DNA of 64,000 nucleotides, taken from NCBI GenBank assembly GCA_030512335.1, contig JAULSU010000003.1, positions 310,001 through 374,000 of the forward strand, written 5' to 3'. Of the stretch, positions 44,009 to 55,986 are shown in pieces (positions within the stretch are counted from its first letter, which is position 1; every line of letters starts with the position of its first letter). Source of the DNA: Immersiella caudata. Taxonomy: Eukaryota > Ascomycota > Sordariomycetes > Sordariales > Lasiosphaeriaceae. A program made the position numbers and the translations under genes. Under the pieces are notes generated by a model. It made no database searches and had not been told where the DNA came from. It saw only the letters and a program-made list of their open reading frames with translations.

Positions 44009-45196
44009 ATGTCGGTCTCCAATAGTGCAAGAGAGGATTGGAGCAAAGTCAAAGACCCTATTGAACGGCGCCGACTTCAAAATCGTATCGCCCAGCGGAA
44101 TTACAGTAGGTGATCCTGTGGTATTAGACCATTCGAGTTTCATTGTTTGAGGATTAACTTTGTATATTGTGTTGCAGGAAACAATATCAAACAAAGACTT
44201 GAGCGTCTTGAAAAAGAAGTCCAAGAGCGGTCTGGAAGACGGTTCGCTCAAGCACAGAATCGTTCGCCGACTGCCCCAAGATCCCATTTCGAAAGGGGAA
44301 ACACAGAGGACAAGCAGTGTGTCCCCCCAACGGACCCCATACCAAACCTTTACCTTGGGGCTGAGGATGTCGGGGACTTTGGAGTCGAGTTCTTGATGCC
44401 TGATGTGAAGCAACTCGTCCTTTCCAACATCGATGCTTCCCTTCCTTCTCAGGTGCAGTCTCCGGCGGGGAAGGAGATAGAAGACTTGGAGATAGGACTT
44501 GAAAACCAATCCGATAGGAAGGATGAATTTGATGTAAGTATCGCAGAGTCAAAGTCACCCGCGCGCTGCCGCACAAATGACAAATGTGGAAATGAGTTAT
44601 ATGTTCTTCTCACACACGGAAATGAATTGTATAGGGAACTATCACTAAATATCATTTCATAGGGCCAGTGCGGCTGGTTTGATGAGAACTGGAGCATGCA
44701 CACTGGGGAGGGGCACCACTACTCGTTCACAGAGCCCACACAGCTAGAGCCAATCAACACCAGCAGCCCCGGCTGTTCCGAGCCACAGTCATCCGCATGT
44801 TCCGGGAAGTCTGTTCTTCACTTAGCTGTGGGAATCGGCAGCGTCTCAATGGCATCTTTGATTCTGAGCAGGGGCGCTCCTATTGATTCTCAGGATGAGA
44901 AGGGGAGGCATCCGCTTCACACTGCTGTTGAAATGGGCTCTCAGTCCATCGTGGAGCTCCTCCTACAGAACGATGCCGACGTGGACAAGCCGGACAGAGT
45001 TGAAAAAACAGCACTTCATATTGCCTCCATTACTGGGGGGGAGGGCATACTTCGAGCCTTGCTGAAGAAAACGAAGCAAATTGATGTGCGAGATGGCGAC
45101 GGTGGCACGCCCCTGTGCTACGCAGTTGCCTATGGAAATGAAGAAGCCGTCAAACTCCTGTTGGATCACGGGGCGAATGTAACACTGACAAAATAG
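44009..45196 (+). CDS. bZIP-ankyrin protein
   Basis: Exons 44009-44105, 44178-44533, 44663-45196; 328 residues. The first join completes a basic region: RRRLQNRIAQRNYR-NNIKQR, followed by a short coiled coil LERLEKEVQE. The basic region has the N-x-x-A-(Q)-R core of AP-1/Yap-like fungal bZIPs, so DNA binding is likely, but the zipper is only about two heptads. After a polar linker come about four ankyrin repeats (residues ~195-325): SVLHLAVGIGSVSMASLILS, HPLHTAVEMGSQSIVELLLQ, ALHIASITGGEGILRALL, PLCYAVAYGNEEAVKLLLDH. Likely a regulator with a protein-binding repeat; target unknown. Ends 57 bp from the convergent peptidase gene. Confidence 0.82.
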
Positions 45197-45253
45197 AGGC
45201 AATACTTGGAGTGACTATCGATACGGTGCAGGAGAGGGAAAATACGTGAATTC

Positions 45254-46962
45254 CTACACGTCAAGGCTGCATTGGAAGCTTACCGCGCTCTGGAACGAGC
45301 GAGGCCAAAACTTGCCGTGAACCCTTTCACCATCTCGCTCCACCACAAAGTGAAAGTTCCTGTCCATGCGGTCTCGACATTCCCAAACATTAGAGGTCCT
45401 GATCAGCTTATCTCCATTCCGCAGTCCGGCCAACTCGGCTCTCGACCCAGATCTCAAGCCCGTCATAACCCTCGAATTCGTGGTCGACGGATCAAAGCCA
45501 ACCTCGAATATCTCTTGCTCTACCCTTTCCAGCTTCAAGGGCATACCAAGAGTGGCCAATGAGGTGGTTATTCTGCTGAGATCGATAGTCTCACCTGCCA
45601 GCATACTTCGATATTCTGCGTCTGCTCGCTCTTTGCCGATCCAGGGATACAGAGCTTCCAGCCAGTTCTTGGAGTTTACCACCTCGCCACGCCTCTGTCG
45701 ACGGATAAAATCCAGTACAATCGTGTCCAAAGAATTGCCGCGAGCGTCGTTTTGCAGCAGGCTGTCCGTTAACAGTCCGTCCTGTAACAAAAGATAGACG
45801 AAACCCCTCATGTAGGGGATAGACTCTGCGTAAAAGTCGGAGTAAAAGGTGCTCTCTGCCTCGTCCATGGAAATGTTGATTTTAGGGTTCGTATAATACG
45901 CGGTCAAGAACCCGTTTAGCGTCTCGATGAAGTAATCGATTCCCCTCAGTCCGAATCGCACCGGAAGGTACAGACAATAGAACTGAGCAATACCTGTGCC
46001 GTCTGGATGAGCATGGCATGCGCCAGAGAGGAAGGATGCGGATTACCTTCCAAGAACCAAGAATTCTGTGACCCGTCTTCCTCACCCCCTATGAACGCGA
46101 AAGTGTGCACCATCTCGTGTGCCAAGAGATTGACCAAGACGCAATCCGACTTCGTGTCAGCATCTTCGGTGTAGTCCAGCACATAACTGGCTTCAAAGCT
46201 TGTCCCGCCAAACCCCCGGACAACCTTCCGGATAAACACGCCGTAATTTCCGTCTTGGGCCTCGAAGAAGGGGGCTGCGAGAACGAACAGCTGGCGGGGG
46301 AAGTCTTTGACGGCGTCAAGGTAAGGCGGCAAGCTCCCGAACCAGTACGTCGAACACTCGCCCTCGGGACCCGGTCGCTCAGGAAAGGCCGGGGGTGAGC
46401 TGTTGATGGGCCCGACCATCAGAACCGTGTTCCAGAGCATGCCAATGGGCCCTTCCTTGACGACAGGCTCGGGGCCTTCGCCATAGCTCCACACGGCACG
46501 AGTGCCGCCAGGGGCGTACGAAAGGTCCCACTCGACGACAAAGCGATAGGTATTACTTCCATATGGACGGGGGAGGAATGACCGTACCCCGCCGATTATG
46601 CCACCTTGGTCGTGGCGCAGATCAGTACGCGGACCGATGGGAGTGTTGATGTCGACATCTCTGGGACGGGGTTGAAGTGTTAGAGTGACATCTCCGTCCG
46701 TGTCTCGATTCGTGCACCAGTGTTCCACCGCGGCGTCTTCGTCATCTTGTCTTTTGATGATGGGGAGTGGGCCTGAGCTGTCCAAGGCGACGATGATGCC
46801 TTCGTATTTGTAGGACGGCACATTTCCAAAGGTGGTCTCGTAATTCCAGATAATTTCGCCAGCCTTGACGTTGGGGGCTTTCAGTGTCAAGACAGCTTTA
46901 AGATGCGTTGCTTGGCCACTGGCGAAAAAAGGGGTAAGATGGATGATGTAATTCACCGGCAT
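45254..46962 (-). CDS. M61-family (glycyl-aminopeptidase-like) metallopeptidase with PDZ-like tail
   Basis: Exons 46962-46047 and 45993-45254 (53-nt intron), 551 residues. The zinc site is complete: HEMVHTF (His282, Glu283, His286), and the third ligand Glu305 in WFLEG is formed right at the splice join (WFLE-GIAQFY). The spacing HExxH-18-E plus WFxEG is that of gluzincin family M61. The N-terminal half is beta-rich; the C-terminus has a PDZ-like stretch (MTGLRSGSRAELAGLRNGDK). No signal peptide at this start, so cytosolic unless a further exon lies upstream of 46962. Confidence 0.85.
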
Positions 46963-47315
46963 GTTGTTGTAGATGCGTTTGTCAATGTCCTTGGCGCGAA
47001 GATGACACTAGAGCCTTGGAAAATAGAGCAATGATCAAATTCAACACAGACTAGAAGGAAAAAACACAAAGGGGAAGGGGAGAAAGAGGGCGTTGGAGGC
47101 AGCTAACGTTTCCTTCTGGCTGTATCGGTTATATGCGGTGCTGCGGCGCAGGATTTGGAGAGAAGGTCAGACCGTGCAGCATCCACAGTGCATCTCGTCT
47201 CTTACCCCTATCACTCACGTTTATTTGCCTACCTAGGTACCTAGCTACCTAACAAATTCGCCAGGCGGGGTGATCAGCTCGTCTCCAGGCCCCTCCCCGG
47301 TGCGAAGTTCATCCG
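46963..47315. other. Intergenic, no gene seen
   Basis: Upstream of the M61 gene, 3' of the dehydrogenase. Contains tandem CCTA/GGTA-type short motifs (47229-47251), common in these fungi. Confidence 0.5.
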
Positions 47316-48453
47316 CTAACTGTTGCTGCGATTTCTGGTATGAAGGAAAGAACCACCACCCGCCAGCTCATCCTCTTCAATCTTCTCTTTCCCAGGGCAC
47401 CACCGATCCTGCAGCTCCCTGTCCAACGTCTTCTCCAGCACATCTCTCCCCCACCACTCACCCCAGCTGGTCAGAAACACCTGATCTGCATTCTCTGGGA
47501 AATCATCCCGACGGAACGCCTCAATGATACTCGCAGCACCTGAGTTGCACACTTGATCAACAGCCCATTCAAGTATCTCGGATATAACAGACATTGAAAC
47601 TCACCATCCCCAATCTCCCTAGCCCCCGGCCAATCCATCGTAAAATCCACACCCATTCCCGTCCCGATATTCGTCGCCGGCACCAAACCAGGCGACACCG
47701 CCACGACGACACACCCTGTGCCTTGAAGATTTCGTCGCCACCAGTGCGCGCCGAGGAGCTGAACAAATTTGGTCTCGGCGTAGAGTTTCCTCCCTGGCGT
47801 TCCCGAACCCGCGAGCAGGTTGTGCTCAAATGCGCTTGGATCTTCGACTTCGCGGAAGGAGGCGGAGGATGTGATGACGATGCGGGATTGGGAGTGGATG
47901 AGCTTAGGGTGGAAGAAGTGGGTTAGGAGGTGCTGTGCTGGGTGTTGTTAGCTGTGATACTGTAGGATATGGGGGCTTCAGTTAGGGATGGTACAGAGAT
48001 GGTTCACGATGTAGGTTTTTGACCATCTTGAGTCGTTGGGATTGGTGGTTCTAGGAGGTTCGGCTGGTCCGGCTGGTTCGGAGATTGCTGCATTGAGGAA
48101 GAGGTAACTGAGGTTCGCTGAGGCGAGGGTTGAGAGGGTTTGTGCTGCGAAGGTGACGACAGTTGGGAGGTTGGAGAGGTCCAAAGGGAGTAAGGTTAGG
48201 GTGTGAAAAGCTCGGTCGAAATTGAGGCTGTTGAAAGCGGCTTGGGTCTTTTCAACATTGCGAACGCCGAGGATGAAGTTGTATGGTTGGGCGGATTGGG
48301 AGAGGAGCTGCTTGATGACTTCGAAGCCCTGGTGGTGACGTCAACTGTCAACTGGTGCTCTCTATCAGAAGGGAGGCGGGTCAGTGAGCGGATGTGCCAT
48401 ACCAGGCCGGATGAGGCTCCGGTAGCCACGATGGCCTTTGCCGTGGTTGACAT
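47316..48453 (-). CDS. Short-chain dehydrogenase/reductase
   Basis: Exons 48453-48403, 48328-47995, 47937-47605, 47539-47316; 313 residues. The first join makes the cofactor motif TGASSGL-GFEVIKQLL. LFLNAAIS is the NNAG-type motif; catalytic Ser in VITSSASF and YxxxK in YAETK are present; PGLVPATNIG follows the active site. The C-terminal SIIEAFRRDDFPENADQVFL and TSWGEWW block is typical of a fungal SDR group near carbonyl reductases. NADP-dependent ketone/alcohol conversion; substrate unknown. Tandem with the hydrolase upstream (198 bp) on the same strand. Confidence 0.87.
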
Positions 48454-48651
48454 GGTAAACTCCCCGGATCTGGTTGATGTTGAGGAGAAAAGCAAGACGC
48501 TGACGCTCTTTGGCAATGTCAGGTTACATCGGGCCAGTCCGAAGTCGGAGCTGTGTCATCATATCTAGGTAGAGAGCTCTCCTGCACTGGTTGAGGTAAA
48601 AATCTGGCCCCTTTCGGTGTCCCACCATTATCACCCCTGAAAAGACTACCC

Positions 48652-49782
48652 CTATTCTAACAGCCACTTCAAAGCCTCGGCTGAGTCTTTTGCATGCTGT
48701 TTTGTAAAGTCAGCATGCATGAAAGTGCCCCAGAAGCAATGAGGCAACCCCGGATACACGTCCAACTTTGTCTGCACCCCGCTGTCTTTCAACACCTGTT
48801 CCAGTATCAATCCCCCATCCCGCAACGGGTCCATCCCAGCCACCTGGACATATGTCTTGGGTAACTTTGAGTGATCCGGAAACAGTATTGGAAACGCAAG
48901 CGGGCTCGTGATATCCGGCTTGTAAAGCGCTGTCTTCAGTCAGCCCCTGAATTCCGACCAGGAACAAGTCAACTTACTCAACACAAACCGTACACTCTCC
49001 GCCGTCAACCCCGGCGCATCAGTATTATGCTCCATGCTGAGAAAGTACTCCTTGTACTCCTCCGGAACATTCTCCTCAATCATCGAGACCGGACACGCAA
49101 GATACAACCCCGTAATCTTCGGTCCCTCCGGCTGTTCCTGCGCGTGCAGATGCGCAATCACCAGCGCCATATCCGCCCCATTGCTATCCCCAAACACAAC
49201 CAGCCCCCTGGACGGGTTAATCCCTAGCTCCTTTGCATTCTTCAACATCTGTTTCCAATCAGCATCCCATCCCATCCCAACCCATCCAATCCCATCTCCA
49301 CTCATACCGTCAGAGGGAAAACTCACCCAATTAAACCCATCAACCGCATCCCAAACCGGCACGGGAAACACAACCTCGGGCGCATGCCTATACAGCACAT
49401 CCACCGCGATCCCCCCCAGCGAAACCCAAATTTCAGACATCCACTCCTGCCCTGCCAACTCACCCAGGACGTACCCGCCCCCGTGGCAGACGTACATCAC
49501 GGGACATCCCCTCGCCGAGGGCCTCTTTGGAGAGTATACGCGCCCGGACAGGAGGGTGCCATCGCGGGTGGGGACTTGGATGGGGGTTAGCTTGTAGGTG
49601 GCGGGGTTTTTGGGTTTGCTGGAGTGCAAGATGGACATGAAGAGTTTGATGAAGGCGCGGGCTTGGTAGAGGTCGGTGAGGGTGAGGATGGGTTTGGCGG
49701 CGCCGGGGTTGGCGCGGAGGATGGGGCCGAGTTCGGGGTGGGGGGAGGATAGTTTTTGGAGTTCAGAAGGGGGCAGCATCAT
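48652..49782 (-). CDS. Alpha/beta hydrolase (HSL-type esterase/lipase)
   Basis: Exons 49782-48978 and 48929-48652 (48-nt intron), 360 residues. Oxyanion motif HGGGYVLG, nucleophile Ser200 in GDSNGAD, acid in AGMDPLRDGG, His in LPHCFWG: a complete hormone-sensitive-lipase-type triad. No signal peptide, so intracellular carboxylester hydrolase. The acyl-side loop carries a Gly/Trp-rich insert (DGIGWVGMGWDADW). Possible partner of the adjacent SDR; both could serve one small pathway with the methyltransferase 370 bp upstream. Confidence 0.87.
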
Positions 49783-50150
49783 GATAGGGGAGGAGGCAAT
49801 AGTGGTGATGGCTTGGCTGGTGGTGAAGGGAGGTGCCGTGCAAATGGGAGACTGGAGTTGAGGAAGGGTGATAAGAGGTGCGTGAACAGGCAGACGGGAG
49901 CCTTGGACGGGTGATCGGCTTCCCGCTTTTTCACCTGATGCTGCAGGTCGAAGCGGGATGTGGCCAAGCGTGGGCAGTGCTGGGCGTGACCCCGCACCGT
50001 GGTCTCATGCAGCTGTGGCCAATCAGAAGGGCGTCGTGGTGATCGTCGAAGAATGCCAGGTTTTCCTGGACGACCGAGTGGTGGACGACGGTTGATGTTG
50101 TTTACACAAATCGATAACTGCCAGTGACTGGTGTGGTGCCATCTTCTAAC
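49783..50150. promoter_or_regulatory. Divergent intergenic region, hydrolase / methyltransferase
   Basis: 368 bp between opposed ATGs. No named element seen. Confidence 0.35.
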
Positions 50151-51583
50151 ATGTCGGTGAGTGAGCCGAAAAGGGTCAGAATTTGCCAGCACGACTGACA
50201 TCTGACCCCTGACAGACCTTGACCCCCTTGGATGATTTGACCACACCAATTCTCTGGTACCGGGAGGAAAATGGTCGTTCGGTCCATAGGCACGAGTATG
50301 GATGTGAGTATCGAGAACAGCCTTTGAAGACGAATTGCTAACAGATTGCACATATCACTTTCTCAGCGACAACGGCGACCACAGACGGCTGGGTGAGTTG
50401 CTCTCAGGGGCTGAATTATCAGGGACTGAAACGATCATTGCTAACCCAGACGGGAAAAGACGTTCAGCACCATCTTTGGTATCTTACTCTCGACGGCAAT
50501 TTGAGTCTTGCGCCGCTTTCCGATAATGTTGACTCCGTGCGTCGCGTCTTGGACCTGGGCACCGGAACCGGTCTCTGGGCCACCGACTTTGCAGAGGAAC
50601 ATTCCGCATCAGAGGTGCAAACAAAACACTTGAACATTCCACTTCCAAAATCTAACGTCGCCAGGTTACTGCCGTCGACCTGAAGCCCACTGTTCCGCGA
50701 TTGTTCGTCAACCTGAACCCCTGAACCCCTTTCTACGCGACCCACTCTCACCCCGTTTCCTAGCAACCCGTCCAACGTCACCTTCTCAACCTTCAACTAC
50801 GAATCCGAGTGGTCCTTTCCCCACAAGTTCAACTACATCCACTCGCGTATGGCCAACAGCAGTGTTGCCGACTGGCCCTCCTACATCCGCAAAGCCTACG
50901 AGTCGGTTCCCCTTTTCCCAACTTAGTCCCCTCATCCCTCCCTTCTCCCTTGGCCCTCTCCCTCCCCCTCTCCCTCCCCCTCTCCCTCCCCCTTCTTCTC
51001 CTTTTTTTTTTTTTTTTTTTTCGCTACTCACTTACTTAACCCCACTGTTACCAGGGCGCTCGCACCCAACGGCCACCTCGAACTCCAAGAATTCCACCTC
51101 GCCACCACCTCCTCCCCACAAGATACCTCTTCCCCCCTCCTCCGGACAACACCCCTCATCTCCACCTCCGCTTCCCAATCCGGCCGCCCCCTAGTAGACC
51201 TCTCCGCCCTCCCCTCCCTCCTCGTCTCCGCCGGGTTCAAAGACGTCACCATCGCATATGAAGGGCGATGGCCTTCTAATCACCGCTGGCCTCACGACGA
51301 CAAAGAAAAGGAGCTCGGGAGGTGGAATTATGTGAACTTTGTTAGTGGAGTGGGGGGGTTTCTAGCGTGGTTTTTGCCGAAGTTGGGGTGGAAAGCGGAG
51401 GAGATTGAGAGGTTGGTGGAGGAGGTGAAGGGCGATGTGGGGGACGGAGGGAGGAAGGCGTTTTGGCCTGTGTGAGTACCCTGCCACCTGATCTCTGGTT
51501 GAGTGAGATGGAAGGAAAATAACGTTGCTGACAGTGAGGATAGAATCGTGATATATGGGAGGAAGCCTCGAGATGGAGAGTAA
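50151..51583 (+). CDS. LaeA-like SAM-dependent methyltransferase
   Basis: Eight exons: 50151-50156, 50216-50303, 50345-50392, 50460-50614, 50665-50702, 50764-50901, 51055-51471, 51535-51583; every intron GT-AG and the frame holds, giving 312 residues. The family pattern appears in order: YREENGRSVHRHEYG, DVQHHLWYLTLDGN, motif I VLDLGTGTGLWATDFAEEH, TAVDLKP, YIHSRMANSSVADWPSYIRK, LAPNGHLELQE. Related to the secondary-metabolism regulator LaeA, but this subgroup is large and most members modify small molecules or are uncharacterised. First exon is only ATG TCG. Intron 6 (153 nt) carries CT-rich repeats and a T-run. Confidence 0.8.
50936..51022 (+). repeat. (CCCTCTCCCT)n and poly-T tract in an intron
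   Basis: Pyrimidine-only repeat followed by ~20 T, inside intron 6 of the methyltransferase gene; it explains that intron's unusual length. Confidence 0.8.
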
Positions 51584-51699
51584 GAGAGGACAGTTGTTGT
51601 TTTGAGGGATGCTGTGCTCTTGGATTTCTTTGTAATTATCTGTTTTGTTTCCCTCCCCCAAAACAAACTCCAACGGAATTGCAAATGAGTTTTGTTTCT

Positions 51700-52719
51700 T
51701 TACCGCCTTGATGCATTGTCCCAGATTTGTATCAGTTCCAGCGTGGCGTCGTCATACTCCCAAGAACGACACTGTCCTCTCACCTGCCACTGCGTGGCGC
51801 CCAAAACTCCCAGGTTCGAGCCGTCCTCTCGCGTAGCGGCGGCCTGTTGGAACCAAATGCTGTCGTAACGTGGGTAAATTGCTTGGAAACCGTTCAAAAC
51901 CGGGGCCTCGGCGACCCAGATGGCTTCGCTGCCGATGATCTCATTGCCGTTCTTCAGTTTAAAGGTGAGTGATCGTTGTTTTGAGAAGTTTGCGATGTAT
52001 CTGAGCTTGTGCGTTAGCTTTGTGTTGTTGTGCTATAATGGAGGTTGCTTACATGTCGGCAGATGTGGGGGTTGGCATGGAGATGTTGGCTTGCACCCAG
52101 TCTCCGGGGTCGACCTGGAAGTAGTTGAGGATTTGGGTGCCGTGGCCGAACCACTGCCACCACACGAAGTGGTCTACTTTTCCCGCCCAGTTCTTTACCT
52201 GTCATACAATCTTAGCATTGGGCTCTTGCGTCGCTGAAGGGGGTTGACTCACCTGGCAGTACGAACCCGCCTGAATAGGGGCAGTCCCGTTGTTGATACC
52301 AACCCAGGGAGAAATGGCTTGACGGAGCTCTTTGTCGGTTTGCACACGGCAGTTTGGGTGTTGCCATGTAGCCGTAATAAACTTGACCCGGTTGGTTGCC
52401 GGAGTCTTGTTGATCGAGCCGCACCCTAGACGCTGTCAGATCCATCCCAACCCAGACGCCTTCAGGGAAACCCACAGTTGTTACTCGCCGCAGTCGGATT
52501 TGCAGCCACCGCCGCGGCAACCTTGTTCCCCCCTCCGATCTCAACCGTACCACTCGGCCTGAAATCCAGCAAGCCTATCGTCCCATCAAACTCCGAAAAC
52601 GTCAGCTCCTCAGCCGGCACCGGCACCCCATCCTGCGTCCCCGAGACAACAACATCCAACCCCGCAACACGCCGCGCCGCCAGAGCCAGAAAGATGAAGG
52701 CTCCAGACAAGCATCTCAT
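51700..52719 (-). CDS. Secreted G1-family (eqolisin) glutamic peptidase-like protein
   Basis: Exons 52719-52476, 52425-52253, 52198-52053, 52000-51700; 287 residues. Signal peptide MRCLSGAFIFLALAARRVAG and a short pro-region. The first join gives SNNW-CGSINKTP, the NNW start of the mature eqolisin fold. Then FITATWQHPNC, SPWVGINNGTAPIQAGSYCQ, FVWWQWFGHGTQ, VDPGDWVQANI and AIWVAEAP follow. Gln133 (PIQAG) and Glu219 (WVAEAP) match the catalytic Gln and Glu of aspergillopepsin II in motif and in 86-residue spacing. Acid peptidase activity is therefore plausible, but surrounding residues are divergent. Convergent with the methyltransferase gene. Confidence 0.75.
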
Positions 52720-54798
52720 CTTGTCGAGCCCTCATCTACACCGCGCAGCTTGCGCATCTGCGAGAAATTTCGATGGTGTTTGAGCGAAGGTTATTAAATA
52801 CGGGGTTAAAATCTCCTTTATCCTGACTGGGACGCGGAAGGTCGACCGTCGCGTCGCAATTTAGCCGGCATTAGGCTCCCTCGCCTCCCAACCGGGCAAA
52901 GACGTGGTGGATGCTTGGCAAGGCGACTTTGCGGAGGGATTTGCCCATTTAATAAAGAGCTGGGGGTCTGGTCATTTGGTGAACCAGAGTCTTGGTAGGA
53001 CTCGTCTGAAGTGGATGTAACCACCGTGGTCGCCACCACAGAAGAGGAAGCCCTGTTTTGGCTGGCCGTGTGGATGATTCTGTTGTAGGGGTCGCACCGG
53101 GGGCTGTAAGGTCGTACTGTTGGGGCCGGATTTGGCACGCGAAGCCTCCACGAACCAAGCTAATAGAAGGTGTAGAGACCGAAGAATGGCAGCAGCGCTG
53201 TGGTTATCGTAATTATCAGATAAGAGAGATGAAACCCTCCTCGTCGTCGTACACAGCAGAATCCAAACGATACCGCTCCTCGCTTAATACCGCGCCTTCA
53301 AGTTCTGAAGATTGTGCAGAAAATTTCCCAATCCTCATATGTTCCCATGTTCCCCTTTGGAGTTTCCTGTTGGCTGCAAGACAAGGCCTTCTACTTCCCT
53401 GAGAGCGTAAACGGAATAGTCTCCCAGATAGCTGCAGCTTTGCCGATCGCACACGACCAAATGGGTCGTTAGTCACGTAGTCAATCTCGAACTTGACAAC
53501 CCCAGCGAGTGCTGTCTCAGCGGCATAATCTGATTCTAGAGTATTGTTGACATCAACTGGCGAGGTGATTGACGATGTCACCCAGAATACCAGATCACTT
53601 GCGCTTCCAGGATGCTCACAGTTTCTCTTCCTGCTCTGCGAGGCTCACCGCGAGCGTGATCGATTGGAAGCTGGTTTAATACTAGCCCCGACGAATGGCG
53701 GCGCCACTTTCACTCGGCTGGGCCTATTTCGACCATCAATGACGAAGAACGACAAGGGCGGTTTCGCTGATCTACTTCCAAGGTTGGTTGCCGGTAGGCT
53801 TCGGCTCGACATAGGGGTAGGACAGGCCCAAAGGATAGACTTGGGGGACCCCCGGCCCGCTGACTTGGTGGAGACAGTTACCATAGTCTAGCCAGTGGAA
53901 GCTGTGAGCAAAACACGCCACTAGGCATCACCCTGGTCAGTACACACGTACGAAAGCTCCGGCCAAGAGTTATTAGCATTGGAAGGAGGCAGAGGCATCG
54001 CACAGTGCCAATCAGGCCTCCTTAATGTTGGTGAGGCCTTTTTGAATACAAGTAACGCCGCTCGAAATGCAAACAACGTCTTTTGAGATAGAGATCAGGT
54101 ATTGTAAGATGTATAATAGGACCACTCAAAATGCAGCTGATACTGGCCTGCGCTGGCTGGAGGGATGTTGGTCTGGGCACCCTGTTTTCGCACGGAGCAG
54201 GCCCCTCTCTTCTGGCGTACCCTGAGGGCGACAACAGCTGACGTGCAGTTCAGATCATTTTAACATCATGTTTGCGTTGGTGGCACGGAGCTGAGCAAAT
54301 TTTCGAGCCATAAAGGTTAAAATCCTCAATCATATTCGCGGGCAAGGGAGCGATATCAGGTAACCATCTCGTGGTGTGATCACGTTCATGATCCTCGACT
54401 CAGACAGAGGTTCAGTCGCTCTCGTAATTTATTGGTTGATACTGCATGCTGCACATCCGCCGCTGATGGCTAGCTGCAGCCGTTGAAGCTCCACTGGCGT
54501 CTTGAAGTTCCGCTGCGGGCCTGCGGCCAAGCATCATTGGTTCTGCGTGCAGCCCGCCTGCGCCGTTAGAGCACGGAGAAACATGGTGTGATCATGGGAA
54601 GCTTTTTCTGGATAGTTGGGAACAACTGAATTCGAATGGAGGGTAGGTCGGTCATGACAGTTATAAAGCTTAGAGAAGACACCCAAGACAATTTGGCCAT
54701 TCTAAACACCGTCAGACTTTGGAGCAATACCTCCTTTTATTTGAAGTCCAATTTATCTCTCGACTTTCACCCTGTCAACCCCTTCATCACTTTCCACC
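52720..54798. other. Intergenic, no supported gene
   Basis: Two kilobases. A minus-strand frame at 53216-53581 (starts MTSSITSPVDVNNTLESDYA, 121 codons) is protein-like but has no motif or splice partner I can support; it may be a relic. Nothing else recognised. Confidence 0.4.
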
Positions 54799-55986
54799 AT
54801 GACTACCATTGTCGACGGCGCTGTGTACCGGATTACGAACATACGGGTTCCGGGCTCCAGCCTGGAACTGGCGGGTGGTGCGTCTCCCCCCTTTTTGGGC
54901 GGGACACGACTGATATGAAACAAACAGGCAACCCCGATAACGGAACCGTCGCGCAGATCTGGAACACTAACAAGAGCAGCCAGGGCTACTACAATCAGAT
55001 CTGGGTGGTAAGGAAGCTGGCCGGTGCCACTCCCGGCCAGCCTGATCCGTATTATTTCTGCAATCTGCGTTCCGGCACCTGCCTGGATCTTCGAGGGGGC
55101 TCTTCGGACAACTGCACCAAGCTCCAGGGGTTTGGATGGGATTCGAATAACACTGCCGCATCCAACATCAATCGGCTCTTCTGGCTCAACCCCAAGGGTG
55201 ACAACGTTTTCACCATCATCAATGTCAAGTCCGGTACGGCGGTTGATCTCCGCAAAGGGGATTCCTCCAATGGGTAAAGCCCTCCCCTCTCCCCTCTCCC
55301 CTCTCCCCCTTTTCCTCTTAGCACTAAACAAAACTCAGCACCGACGTAATCGGCTACTGCGCTCAAGAGTGCAACAAAAACCAGCTCTGGGTCTTCCAGC
55401 GCCTGAGTCTCTCCAGCGGCGAAATCAACGCAGCCCTCAGCGGGCTCCCTCTCACCCAGGACACGGGCGTCAGCCACATCATGGACAAGCAGTACCTGTG
55501 CCTCCCGCGCGGTGTCATCAACACCATCTACGCTGGCACTGGGCTGGCCACTACCGCTTGGCGCCAGGAGATTTTTGACTGTGATGACTTTGCGTTTTCG
55601 ATGAAGGCGGCTGTTGCGAGTAGTGCTAATAAATGGCCTGTCAGGGCGAATGTGAGTCTCTTCGATCCCCCCCCCCCCCCCCCCCCCCCCCTTTCTTCTT
55701 GGGCATCGAAAGGCACGCAGCTGACCATCTCATCAGGGCTTCGCGCTCCTCGCCGGCTTCATCGTAGCCACTAAGCCGAACTCGTGCCACGCCTTCAATT
55801 GGTTCTATTTGCATGGTGAGGATGAAGCTGATGGGAAAGGGCGGCTCGAGTTCTTCGAGCCGCAGCGCGGGAGATGGGATGGTGAGTCTACTCAAGCTCA
55901 ATCGGGTTGCGTGTAGTGCTGACTTCTGTTCTTCACTCATAGTGAACGGCTTTGGCTACACTGATGGGCATCTTGTGATTTATTAG
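54799..55986 (+). CDS. MOA-type chimerolectin: beta-trefoil lectin plus papain-like domain
   Basis: Exons 54799-54877, 54928-55273, 55339-55651, 55737-55881, 55943-55986; 308 residues (Marasmius oreades agglutinin is 293). Residues ~1-165 are a ricin-B-type trefoil with QIW/FW/QLW motifs (YNQIWVVRKL; NRLFWLNPK; KNQLWVFQ). Residues ~170-308 match the C-terminal protease and dimerisation domain: Cys223 in FDCDDFAF, His264 in SCHAFNWF, Glu287 in EFFEPQRG fit its Cys-His-Glu triad. No signal peptide, as in other cytoplasmic fungal defence lectins. MOA-type proteins bind glycans and act against nematodes and other fungivores; activity here is inferred. An intron contains 25 consecutive C (55667-55691). 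Confidence 0.85.
55667..55691 (+). repeat. Poly-C run (25)
   Basis: Homopolymer inside intron 3 of the lectin gene; length is assembly-sensitive. Confidence 0.9.

Noticed and set aside
53216..53581. 121-codon minus-strand gene
   Set aside because: No motif, no partner exons and no clear start context; noted only as a possible relic.
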